Below, in pieces: positions 1-5,783 of a stretch of DNA of 7,792 bases (the stretch's first letter is position 1; the number at the start of each line of letters is the position of its first letter). The stretch is from DAOTUL01 sp034437435 (GTDB taxonomy: Bacteria > Chloroflexota > Anaerolineae > Aggregatilineales > Phototrophicaceae). The notes beneath the pieces are model-generated. The model had not been told where the DNA came from. It ran no database searches and saw only the letters and a program-made list of their open reading frames with translations. The position numbers were made by a program, and so were the translations under genes. The stretch spans positions 1 to 7,792 of the forward strand of contig CAYQJO010000202.1 in the NCBI GenBank assembly GCA_964417785.1, read 5' to 3'.

Positions 1-82
1 ATTTGTTGTGTGGTCGGTTCCATTGTGTAGCGGGTTCTTGTGAATTCCATCTGTCTGCACCTCCATATCGATGCCAACAGAA

Positions 83-108
83 TAGGGCAGCGACCTTTCG
101 CTGCCCTA
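83..108 (-). terminator. Probable Rho-independent terminator of the GlsB-family gene
   Basis: An 11-bp perfect stem (83-93 with 98-108, GC-rich core GGGCAGCG/CGCTGCCC) closes a 4-nt loop 36 bases beyond the stop of the minus-strand membrane protein gene. Read on the minus strand it is followed by a T-rich but interrupted run (TTCTGTT). On the plus strand no T tract follows, so it most likely serves the minus-strand gene. The weak T run lowers certainty. Confidence 0.6.
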
Positions 109-144
109 ACATCCGTCTGCAAGTTATGTGAAGAGTTTGTGAGA

Positions 145-459
145 TTAACGCGCTCTGGCACCGAAGACTGTGCGTCCGATATAGATCAAAACCACAGCAC
201 CACCGATGGCAATCACAAAAGATACCACCATCTGGCTGATTCCAGAGCTGCTGTCAGCGTCAATGCTAAACAAACCTGCGATAAACCCGCCGACAACCGC
301 GCCTGCAAGCCCTAAAATCATGTCATTGATGAAAAGTCGATCCTTGCCGCCTGTCAGGTAACGGGCGATACCGCCAGCCAGAAAACCAATAATAAGCCAG
401 CCGCAGCAGATAAACGGCGCACTCACCATCCACCCAATGATGTCAATGATCCCGTCCAT
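145..459 (-). CDS. GlsB/YeaQ/YmgE family small membrane protein
   Basis: A 104-residue very hydrophobic protein of the transglycosylase-associated / GlsB-YeaQ-YmgE family: small inner-membrane proteins linked to general stress and acid response, without a known enzymatic activity. Three membrane segments are visible at about 14-34, 44-64 and 77-97. The family pattern is present: the first helix ends GGIARYLTGG, and a Gly-rich second helix follows (ILGLAGAVVGGFIAG). It is slightly longer than the usual 80-90 residues because of a short polar loop (about 66-74, DADSSSG) before the third helix. The start at 459 is supported by a strong GAGGAG ribosome site (465-470) five bases upstream. It is monocistronic, has its own hairpin terminator, and is divergent from the tRNA-Ser gene. 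The family call is firm; the physiological role in this organism is inferred. Confidence 0.9.
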   Translation of the reverse strand: MDGIIDIIGWMVSAPFICCGWLIIGFLAGGIARYLTGGKDRLFINDMILGLAGAVVGGFIAGLFSIDADSSSGISQMVVSFVIAIGGAVVLIYIGRTVFGARAR

Positions 460-495
460 GTGTTCTCCTCATTATATATGCTTTGCGGTAAATCT

Positions 496-524
496 ATTGT
501 ATGGTGTATCGCGGCTCTGCACAA
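496..524 (-). promoter_or_regulatory. Candidate sigma70-type promoter for the GlsB-family gene
   Basis: On the minus strand a TACAAT -10 box (496-501) lies 17 bases downstream of TTGTGC (519-524), a 3/6 match to the -35 consensus. Transcription would start near 489, giving a leader of about 30 nt that contains the GAGGAG ribosome site. The call rests on motif match and position only. Confidence 0.4.
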
Positions 525-532
525 AACCGGCA

Positions 533-561
533 TTCTCCGGGATGGGCTTTTGCTGTAGAAT
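533..561 (+). promoter_or_regulatory. Candidate promoter of tRNA-Ser
   Basis: TAGAAT (556-561, 5/6 match to the -10 consensus) lies 10 bases before the mature tRNA 5' end, the expected distance for a short tRNA leader. The -35 element at 17-bp spacing is weak (TTCTCC, 533-538). Confidence 0.45.
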
Positions 562-571
562 ACATCGTATT

Positions 572-659
<88 letters not shown>

Positions 660-664
660 AATCT

Positions 665-689
665 GACCTGTAGCAATACAGGTCTTTTT
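665..689 (+). terminator. Rho-independent terminator after tRNA-Ser
   Basis: A perfect 8-bp stem GACCTGTA/TACAGGTC (665-672, 677-684) with GCAA tetraloop is followed by TTTTT (685-689). It ends the tRNA-Ser transcript and lies only 18 bases ahead of the start codon of the next protein gene, so it could also limit read-through into that gene. Confidence 0.9.
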
Positions 690-707
690 AGTTTTTGGGA
701 GGCAGTG

Positions 708-1244
708 GTGAAGACAATCGCCGTATATGGAAGTTCAATGGTTCAGCCGGGCGAAGCCGACTATATCGCTGCATACGATGTCGGTGCCGCACTGGCCCTG
801 GCAGACTTTGCAGTGATGACGGGGGGGTACGGCGGTATTATGGAAGCGGCCAGTCGCGGTGCGGCGGAAGCTGGCGGCCATGTCATCGGTGTGACGACGG
901 ACGTGATCGAAGCCTTGCGTCAGCGGGGAGCCAACCAGTGGGTACGAGATGAAATCCGCCATGCAACCTTGCGTGAACGTCTGATGCATCTCGTCCTCAA
1001 TGCCGATGGGTATGTGGTCATGCCGGGAGGATTGGGTACACTGCACGAACTGGTGACAGTGTGGGAGTTGATGCGCACCCGCGACATTCCAACGGCTCCT
1101 GTGATCTGTTATGGTGACTACTGGACGGAGACGCTGCAAACCTTGCGCGAAAGTCCTTATATCCGGCCCGATTCCTGGGATATGCTGAATATCGCACATT
1201 CCCCCGATGCGGTTGTAGACCTGCTGAAACGAGTGCTGCCATGA
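708..1244 (+). CDS. LOG family protein (nucleotide 5'-monophosphate phosphoribohydrolase type)
   Basis: A 178-residue cytosolic protein of the LOG ('lysine decarboxylase-like', TIGR00730-type) family, a Rossmann-like fold. Characterised members hydrolyse cytokinin riboside 5'-monophosphates or AMP/GMP to free base and ribose 5-phosphate. The N-terminal strand (KTIAVYGSS, 2-10) is followed by the glycine motif GGYGGIMEA (39-47), a conserved Arg (R91) and the signature PGGLGTLHE (106-114), whose Glu is the catalytic residue in the family. Length matches the family (about 180-200). The GTG at 708 is preferred: GGGAGG (697-702) lies 5 bases upstream, whereas the adjacent GTG at 705 would leave 2, and extending to 501 would translate across the tRNA. 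Its stop overlaps the next start (ATGA). The substrate cannot be told from sequence, and old 'lysine decarboxylase' labels are not supported. Confidence 0.9.
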   Translation: MKTIAVYGSSMVQPGEADYIAAYDVGAALALADFAVMTGGYGGIMEAASRGAAEAGGHVIGVTTDVIEALRQRGANQWVRDEIRHATLRERLMHLVLNADGYVVMPGGLGTLHELVTVWELMRTRDIPTAPVICYGDYWTETLQTLRESPYIRPDSWDMLNIAHSPDAVVDLLKRVLP

Positions 1245-1759
1245 GCCTTGAGCAGGTGATGAAATACCGCCGTGACAAGGACGTATACTTCAAGAGCAGC
1301 CTGGAATCGCCGCTTACACCGGATCAGCGTCAAATCTTCGAGGGGCTGGCGTACTACGAATACAATCCTGATATGGCGCTGCATATCCAGATTGAACGCA
1401 TCAATCCGCCAGAAATGGCACAAATCTTCACGACAAAAGACGGCATCCGCAACTACGGACGCTTCGGTTGTTTCTCTTTTGTGGTAGATGAGCAAACCGT
1501 CACACTCACGATTTACCAGTCACCGCACGGATTCTTCCTGCCTTTTGTCGATGATAACCCGGAAACCTATCCCGCTGGTCGCTATCTGGAACCTCTCCAG
1601 GCCGATGACGACGAGTTCTTCGTAGATTTCAACCTCGCCTACAACCCGTTCTGTGCTTATAACGACCGCTGGGAGTGTCCCATCACGCCAGTGGAGAACC
1701 GCCTTCCGGTTGCGATCCGCGCCGGTGAGAAACTGCCGCCAGCAGCGTTGATGATATAA
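1241..1759 (+). CDS. DUF1684 family protein
   Basis: A 172-residue protein matching the DUF1684 family, whose function is unknown. Family blocks occur in order: RDKD (11-14), SPL (23-25), FEGL (33-36), an aromatic strand around GRFGCFSF (73-80), FLPF (99-102), ETYPAGRY (108-115), and the C-terminal signature running from DFNLAYNPFCAY (129-140) through ECPITPVENRLP to IRAGEK (159-164). No signal peptide or membrane segment is seen, so it is probably cytosolic. Its ATG overlaps the LOG gene stop by four bases, indicating translational coupling and co-expression. That is the only functional hint here and does not define an activity. The gene appears complete, with all the family blocks in one frame. 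Confidence 0.9.
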   Translation: MSLEQVMKYRRDKDVYFKSSLESPLTPDQRQIFEGLAYYEYNPDMALHIQIERINPPEMAQIFTTKDGIRNYGRFGCFSFVVDEQTVTLTIYQSPHGFFLPFVDDNPETYPAGRYLEPLQADDDEFFVDFNLAYNPFCAYNDRWECPITPVENRLPVAIRAGEKLPPAALMI

Positions 1760-1760
1760 T
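1755..1760 (+). promoter_or_regulatory. Isolated TATAAT box at the DUF1684 stop
   Basis: A perfect -10 hexamer spans the DUF1684 stop codon and precedes the 24-codon ORF at 1840. No good -35 element is present at 16-18 bp spacing, so a promoter is only possible. It could drive a short transcript across 1767-1940. Confidence 0.2.
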
Positions 1761-1839
1761 AGGGATGATAACGCTTTGCTGATGGCGGATACAAAGTTGG
1801 GTCACGCAAGGTGGTACGATCCACAGTAAGCGCTATAAA

Positions 1840-1914
1840 ATGGGTGACACACTTGACGGGGGTGACGTGCTTCCCGGTTTTACCCTGCCCGTAAGCGACA
1901 TATTTACCCAATAA
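1840..1914 (+). CDS. Short ORF resembling a peroxiredoxin/redoxin N-terminus (possible remnant)
   Basis: A 24-codon ORF encodes a peptide containing GGDVLPGFTLPVSD, which resembles the opening of AhpC/TSA-type redoxins (consensus GDxAPDFTLPD). It stops before any catalytic Cys region would appear. No ribosome site lies upstream of the ATG. The frame is open for some 19 codons before the ATG (back to a TGA at 1780-1782), but the residues there look unrelated. It may be a decayed gene fragment, a chance resemblance, or a small peptide. A further 15-codon ORF begins at 1782 in another frame. Evidence is weak. Confidence 0.2.
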   Translation: MGDTLDGGDVLPGFTLPVSDIFTQ

Positions 1915-1940
1915 AAAAACCGCCGATTCCGCTGGCGGTT
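1913..1940 (-). terminator. Rho-independent terminator for the minus-strand SH3 locus
   Basis: A stem AACCGCC/GGCGGTT (1918-1924 with 1934-1940), extended by one G-T pair, is followed on the minus strand by seven T residues (complement of 1913-1919). It lies about 40 bases past the stop of the SH3 reading frame. On the plus strand the run after the stem is TTCTGCG, so it would act poorly for the DUF1684 operon. Confidence 0.85.
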
Positions 1941-1981
1941 CTGCGCCTGATAAGTCATCTTCATCAGCGATCCCACCACAA

Positions 1982-2884
1982 TTACGGTCCTGGCAGTTCG
2001 TTCAGCGGCCAGCAGTTGGGTGCATCCAATCCGTCCGGGAAGCTGAAAATATGGAAATCACCCACCGGCGCGGCGTTGACCACTGGCAGAAATGTCGGCT
2101 CACCGTCAGCGAACTCGGCGGCCCATCCCTCATAGCCGAAGGTGTTGCGCACGTGCCACCAGGTAAACCCATCGTTTTCCACCGGACCATCCAGGATTAC
2201 CATGTCCACACCGCGCTGCGATACGCGCACGACCGCATCGTCTGTGCCGGGTGACGCTCGCAGATTGAGCAGGTCAGCGAAGATGGCGACCGTGCGCCCA
2301 ACCGTCAGGGTGTCCGGTGTGTTGAGCAGCAGCGTGCGGAAATCACCCACCTTATCGACTACCCAGCCTTCGCCCTCACCGTAATCGACCCGCCACCAGT
2401 CGAGATCGTCGGTTTGCTGTGGTTCACCGATCAGTGTGACCTCAGACCCGTGTTCCAGTTCCACCAGAATCGGTTCGTTGAGTCCTGGATTGGCCCGGAT
2501 GTTGAGTGTGTCGTTGAGGGAGTTCGTCAGCGCCGTTCGCCCGATCAATGGCGGATAGGCGTCCGCACCCGGATCACCGAACACGACTAAAGGCCCGCTC
2601 TGCACCAGCGCAACACCCCATTCGCCGGTTGATCGATCCAGCAGTGCCAGTTCATCGGGCCGGAAAGCAGCACGCGAGATGGCCTCGCCGCTGCTCAGGC
2701 ACACCTCAGCACCGTCAGCGCAGTCGATCCGGTCCAGGGCCTCGCGCACGATCACCGGGCAGGTGTCGATGAACACACCAGCAGTCTCGTCTGTTGCGAT
2801 CTCAGCCTGATCGGCGTTGTAGATGTCATTTCCGAGTGTGGCGAAGTTCCCCTCGATTCGGCTGTCTACGATCACCAGTCCACC
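1982..2884 (-). pseudogene. Headless beta-helix/SH3-domain protein (C-terminal 300 residues)
   Basis: This is the C-terminal part of a probably secreted or surface protein. Counting from the first plausible residue at 2884: 3-23 resembles a right-handed beta-helix/Pmp-type repeat (VIVDSRIEGNFATLGNDIYN). A spacer with Cys 42, 55 and 62 follows. Two bacterial SH3 (SH3b-type) domains come next, at about 122-175 (TLNIRANPG ... DWWRVDYGEGEGWV) and 200-258 (LLNLRASPG ... TWWHVRNTFGYEGW), each with the NxRxxPG turn and the closing aromatic/GW strand. The frame stays open upstream to 3316, but that extension is antisense to the lipoprotein gene and not protein-like. No signal peptide or proper start exists; the N-terminus is replaced by a TIR gene start in another frame. 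A GTG at 2875 could restart translation (297 residues) through a GTGA overlap with the TIR stub stop. I regard it as a remnant unless the junction is an assembly error. Confidence 0.7.
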
Positions 2885-2976
2885 CAGGCTTCGTGACCGA
2901 TGCGGTCCAGCGCGTCGTACAGCTTGCGTACAAAGACGCTGTCTTTGCGTGAATAAGAGATGAATACATCCGGCAT
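2872..2976 (-). pseudogene. TIR-domain gene stub (first 34 codons)
   Basis: An ATG at 2976 opens a 34-residue peptide that is a textbook TIR N-terminus: DVFISYSRKD (3-12), an amphipathic helix FVRKLYDALDRIG (15-27), then EAWVDW (29-34). It stops at TGA directly after WVDW. A complete TIR domain is about 130-150 residues and carries its catalytic Glu well beyond this point, so the stub cannot be active. In this bacterial type the TIR head is normally followed by the rest of the domain and often by repeat or STAND modules, none of which is present. No clear ribosome site precedes the ATG. It is divergent from the solute-binding lipoprotein gene (74 bp between starts). Confidence 0.75.
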
Positions 2977-3002
2977 GCCGCAGAGTGTAACCATCGCGGG
3001 AA

Positions 3003-3015
3003 AGGTTGGCAACCT
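3003..3015. promoter_or_regulatory. Operator-like palindrome at the lipoprotein promoter
   Basis: AGGTTG-G-CAACCT is a perfect 13-bp inverted repeat (6-bp arms, 1-nt centre) placed immediately upstream of a TATAAT box, where a repressor would block polymerase. A second perfect 8-bp palindrome, TACCGGTA, lies at 3026-3033 near the expected transcription start. No regulator gene is in the window. The call is positional inference. Confidence 0.35.
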
Positions 3016-3016
3016 G

Positions 3017-3022
3017 TATAAT
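3017..3022 (+). promoter_or_regulatory. -10 box of the solute-binding lipoprotein gene
   Basis: A perfect TATAAT lies 28 bases before the chosen ATG, which puts the transcript start near 3029 and leaves a short leader of about 20 nt. No good -35 hexamer is found at 17-bp spacing, so expression may need an activator or the palindrome at 3003-3015 may be part of the control. Confidence 0.45.
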
Positions 3023-3050
3023 GCCTACCGGTAACAACGGGATACGATTT

Positions 3051-4346
3051 ATGCGCCTGATTTTGCTTATGATCCTGATTCTGCTGGCGGGCTGCGGCGG
3101 TGAAGATGAGTCTTCGAGCGAGCCAACCGCAACCCGGACGGCACCATCGCCGACCTTCACACCGCTGCCGGTTGCACAAAACACACCGCTGCCAACCGAC
3201 GAAGCCACCCCACCTGAGATGGTATCGCTGCGCATCTGGTGGCCGGAACCACTGGCACCATTGGATCGGCCAGAAGTCACCGAACTGCTGAACCAGCTAA
3301 TCAGCGATTTTGCCACCGATCAGGAAGGTCGTGTGGACGTTGATTTTCGGTTGAAAGGTTATAGTGACCCCGGCGGTGTCATGGCGACCTTACGCAGTGC
3401 GGTGGCAGTCGCGCCGGACGCTCTGCCTGACCTGACCCTGATACGCCGCGAAGACCTGGTCGTCGCAGCCCAATCCGGGTTGATTTATCCGCTGGAGGGC
3501 TTGATCTCGTCGACCATCATCGGTGATCTATACGACTCCGCGTTGGCGTTGGGGACAGTCAATGGACAGGTGTACGGTCTGCCATTGGCGCTCGATGTGC
3601 TGCAACTGGCGTATTATCCACCGCAGGATGAGGGCTGGTCGTTTGACGATATGTTATCCCGCGAGCGCCAGTTGGTCTTCCCGGCAGGCCGGGTGAGTGG
3701 TATCAATTCGATTTTCTTCCTGCAATACCTGGATGCTGGCGGTTCGCCTCCCGATAATGGGACGCTCAGCCTGAACGAGAACGCTCTGTTGCAGGTGTTG
3801 CGCTTCTATGAAGCAGCCCGTGACCAGGGTGTGGTTTCACCTGATGTGCTGGAATATGCCACGATCAACGCCTATCTTGCGGACCTGACGGTTGGCGATA
3901 TCGAGATGGCGCTGATTAACTCCAACACCTACTTCGATATGCGCTCAGACGGGCGTGAACTCCTCACCGCACCGATCCCATCGGCTTCTGGCGAGCCGAT
4001 CACGCTGGTCAATGGTTGGATGTGGGTGATGAGTACCGATAATGGCGAACGCCAGGCACTGGTGCGGGAATTTCTCATCTGGATGATGGAATCCGACAAC
4101 CAGCGCGAATATGCCGAGACTGTGCGGATGCTGCCATCGCAGCGAACGGTCCTGAAAGATATGGATGGCGAGGCAATCGATGTGGCCTTGATGGACGCCA
4201 TGTTGATGAACGCCCGTATTCCGCAGCCGGAGAATGCCAACGGTGCACTGGTACGGGCCATGCAGAACGCCCTGATATCGGTCATCACTGGCGAGCGTTC
4301 GGCAGAAGAGGCCACGCAGCTTGTGGTTGATCTGACGGAAAATTAA
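3051..4346 (+). CDS. Extracellular solute-binding lipoprotein, family 1 type
   Basis: A 431-residue lipoprotein that fits the substrate-binding component of an ABC importer, usually for sugars or oligosaccharides in this family. The N-terminus is a lipoprotein signal: Arg2, a hydrophobic stretch 3-12 and lipobox LLAGC with the lipidated Cys15. A Ser/Thr/Pro-rich tether (about 19-55) links the anchor to the binding domain, which opens with SLRIWWPEPL and continues with family-1 features such as NGQVYGLPLALDVLQLAYYP and a C-terminal NGWMWVMSTDNGERQALVREF block. The ATG at 3051 is chosen over one at 3006 because it yields the signal peptide directly and lies downstream of the TATAAT box; the ribosome site is weak (GGGA, 3039-3042). 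No permease or ATPase genes lie beside it, so it is an orphan within this window. The ligand is unknown. Confidence 0.85.
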   Translation: MRLILLMILILLAGCGGEDESSSEPTATRTAPSPTFTPLPVAQNTPLPTDEATPPEMVSLRIWWPEPLAPLDRPEVTELLNQLISDFATDQEGRVDVDFRLKGYSDPGGVMATLRSAVAVAPDALPDLTLIRREDLVVAAQSGLIYPLEGLISSTIIGDLYDSALALGTVNGQVYGLPLALDVLQLAYYPPQDEGWSFDDMLSRERQLVFPAGRVSGINSIFFLQYLDAGGSPPDNGTLSLNENALLQVLRFYEAARDQGVVSPDVLEYATINAYLADLTVGDIEMALINSNTYFDMRSDGRELLTAPIPSASGEPITLVNGWMWVMSTDNGERQALVREFLIWMMESDNQREYAETVRMLPSQRTVLKDMDGEAIDVALMDAMLMNARIPQPENANGALVRAMQNALISVITGERSAEEATQLVVDLTEN

Positions 4347-4387
4347 CGCATGATTCTCGGTGCCAATCGGGGTGTGGGCATTGTCAA

Positions 4388-5542
4388 CTATGTGGTCTTC
4401 GCCGGGGTCTCATAGAACCGGTACGTCTTGTAAATCTCAAAGCTGAGTTTTTCCGCGATGGTCAGCATGATCGTGTTGGTTTCCAGCACCCAGCTTGATT
4501 CCAGGTACTTGTAGCGCGTCGGGGCCAGTTGATCCAATAGATAGTCATACATGGCGAGATCAACCCCGGACTTGCGATATTTTGGATGTACACCCATCAA
4601 CGGAACCCGCGCCCATTCGATCTTCGGGCGCACTTTCCAGTGCCAGACCGCTCGCAGCAGCGCCAGCGCTTCTGGCTCCCTCGGTTTGGGATAGGCTTTG
4701 TGCAATACCTGGGCGAAATCCGGCACACACAAGAGGAACCCTGCCGGTTGACCGTCCACATGAGCGATGATTCCCAGCCTGGGATCGACAATCATGCCCA
4801 GGCCACTGACCAGCGCGTCGAGTTCTTCCTCACCAAACGGCGTGAAACCCCAGTTCTGGTTCCAGGCCGCGTTGTAGATTTCGACAAACGTTTGAAACTC
4901 TTGCCGCAGGTAGCGGCGGTCCAGCGACCGAACCTCGATATTGCTGTTTCGCTGGATACGAGCCAGCAGGTGCTTCATTCGCTCGCGTGATTTGTGTTCA
5001 CCCAACTGCTCCCAGTCAGTATAGAAAGCATAGGCGTCCATGACCTTCGCAAAGCCCAGACCGCTTTCTTCGATCAACCGCTGGTAGTAGGGCGGATTGT
5101 ACGGCATGAGCAGAATCGGGCGGCTGAAACCATCGACCAGCAGGCCGCATTCGTCCATATTGGTGAAACTCTGCGGACCGCGTACTGCGTCGTAGCCGCG
5201 TGTCGCGGCCCAATCGACGGCGGCTTGCAGCAGGGCGTTGGCGGCTTCAGCGTCGTCCTGGACCTCGAAGAAGCCGAACCACGCGATGTTTTCCTTATGG
5301 TAGGTGTTATGGCGCTTGTTGACGAAAGCCGCGATGGTGCCGACCGCTTCGTCGTCGCGCCACGCGATGTAGTAGGCCCCTTCCATGTACGCCCAGGCCG
5401 GGTTTTTGTCCGGGTTCAAGGTTTCCTCGCGGATGGAACGCAGCGGCGGTACCCAGTTCGGATCGTCTTTGTACAGTGTCCAGGGAAACTCAAAAAACAC
5501 CCGGTAATCGTCTGCGCTTTCGACCTTGCGTACTGCCAACAT
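4388..5542 (-). CDS. GNAT-like N-acyltransferase family protein
   Basis: A 384-residue cytosolic protein of a family usually annotated as GNAT N-acetyltransferase, probably two GNAT-like halves. The N-terminal half shows DPNWVPPL (27-34), the strand AVGTIAAFVNKRHN (66-79), ENIAWFGFFE (84-93), a helix (about 98-115) and the conserved stretch RGPQSFTNMDECGLLVDGF (121-139). The C-terminal half has HVDGQPAGFLLCVPD (261-275), an acetyl-CoA loop-like GVHPKYRKSGVDLAMYDYL (317-335) and a closing SWVLETNTIM...YRFYE. The acetyl-CoA signature R-x-x-G-x-G/A is only partly kept (YRKSGVDLA), so catalysis and substrate are uncertain. The start at 5542 has AGGGG six bases upstream. It converges on the lipoprotein gene with a 41-bp gap and no evident terminator between them. 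Upstream it is divergent from tRNA-Asn. Confidence 0.75.
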   Translation of the reverse strand: MLAVRKVESADDYRVFFEFPWTLYKDDPNWVPPLRSIREETLNPDKNPAWAYMEGAYYIAWRDDEAVGTIAAFVNKRHNTYHKENIAWFGFFEVQDDAEAANALLQAAVDWAATRGYDAVRGPQSFTNMDECGLLVDGFSRPILLMPYNPPYYQRLIEESGLGFAKVMDAYAFYTDWEQLGEHKSRERMKHLLARIQRNSNIEVRSLDRRYLRQEFQTFVEIYNAAWNQNWGFTPFGEEELDALVSGLGMIVDPRLGIIAHVDGQPAGFLLCVPDFAQVLHKAYPKPREPEALALLRAVWHWKVRPKIEWARVPLMGVHPKYRKSGVDLAMYDYLLDQLAPTRYKYLESSWVLETNTIMLTIAEKLSFEIYKTYRFYETPAKTT

Positions 5543-5615
5543 TGGCTACCCCTGTTGTTCATCTTCGACCGCTAGTTTAGCAGAAGCCTGTGCAATCTGC
5601 ATATCAGGTCCAACC

Positions 5616-5644
5616 TTGACAGTGCGGGGCCACTTTGATACGAT
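5616..5644 (+). promoter_or_regulatory. Strong sigma70-type promoter of tRNA-Asn
   Basis: A perfect -35 TTGACA (5616-5621) is separated by exactly 17 bp from TACGAT (5639-5644). A TGA just before the -10 box provides an extended -10 element. Transcription would start near 5651, six bases ahead of the mature tRNA end. It is the best promoter in the window. Confidence 0.85.
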
Positions 5645-5656
5645 TTCTCCAGTCAT

Positions 5657-5728
5657 TCCACAGTAGCTCAATGGCAGAGCAATCGGCTGTTAACCGATGG
5701 GTTCCTGGTTCGAGTCCAGGCTGTGGAG
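5657..5728 (+). tRNA. tRNA-Asn (anticodon GTT)
   Basis: A 72-nt tRNA. Acceptor stem TCCACAG (5657-5663) pairs with CTGTGGA (5721-5727), discriminator G at 5728. The anticodon stem ATCGG/CCGAT (5682-5686, 5694-5698) closes the loop CTGTTAA with anticodon GTT at 5689-5691, reading AAC/AAU. The T arm is CCTGG-TTCGAGT-CCAGG. CCA is not encoded (CAG follows the discriminator), as in the tRNA-Ser of this window. It has its own near-consensus promoter and a strong terminator seven bases downstream. Confidence 0.97.
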
Positions 5729-5734
5729 CAGCAG

Positions 5735-5761
5735 CGCCTCGCCTGAAGCGAGGCGTTTTTT
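5735..5761 (+). terminator. Rho-independent terminator after tRNA-Asn
   Basis: An 8-bp GC-rich perfect stem CGCCTCGC/GCGAGGCG (5735-5742, 5748-5755) with a 5-nt loop is followed by six T residues (5756-5761). It should end the tRNA-Asn transcript efficiently, yet the next protein gene starts 22 bases later. Confidence 0.92.
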
Positions 5762-5783
5762 GTTGGTAGGGTCAAGGGCGTGG

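Noticed and set aside
471..476. TATAAT on the minus strand just before the GlsB-family gene
   Set aside because: A start from it would fall inside or after the GAGGAG ribosome site. TACAAT at 496-501 is better placed.
3043..3048. TACGAT directly before the lipoprotein ATG, identical to the tRNA-Asn -10 box
   Set aside because: Transcription would start inside the coding region and no -35 element is present; probably coincidence.
2885..3316. N-terminal extension of the SH3 reading frame up to 3316
   Set aside because: It is antisense to the signal peptide and start of the lipoprotein gene, is low-complexity Ser/Gly/Arg-rich, and has no signal peptide or ribosome site.
4347..4387. Possible bidirectional terminator between the convergent lipoprotein and GNAT-like genes
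   Set aside because: Only 4-bp imperfect pairing and no T run on either strand.
4994..5575. 193-codon plus-strand frame antisense to the GNAT-like gene
   Set aside because: Its composition mirrors the opposite strand and no domain is recognisable. The minus-strand gene has clear family motifs and a ribosome site.
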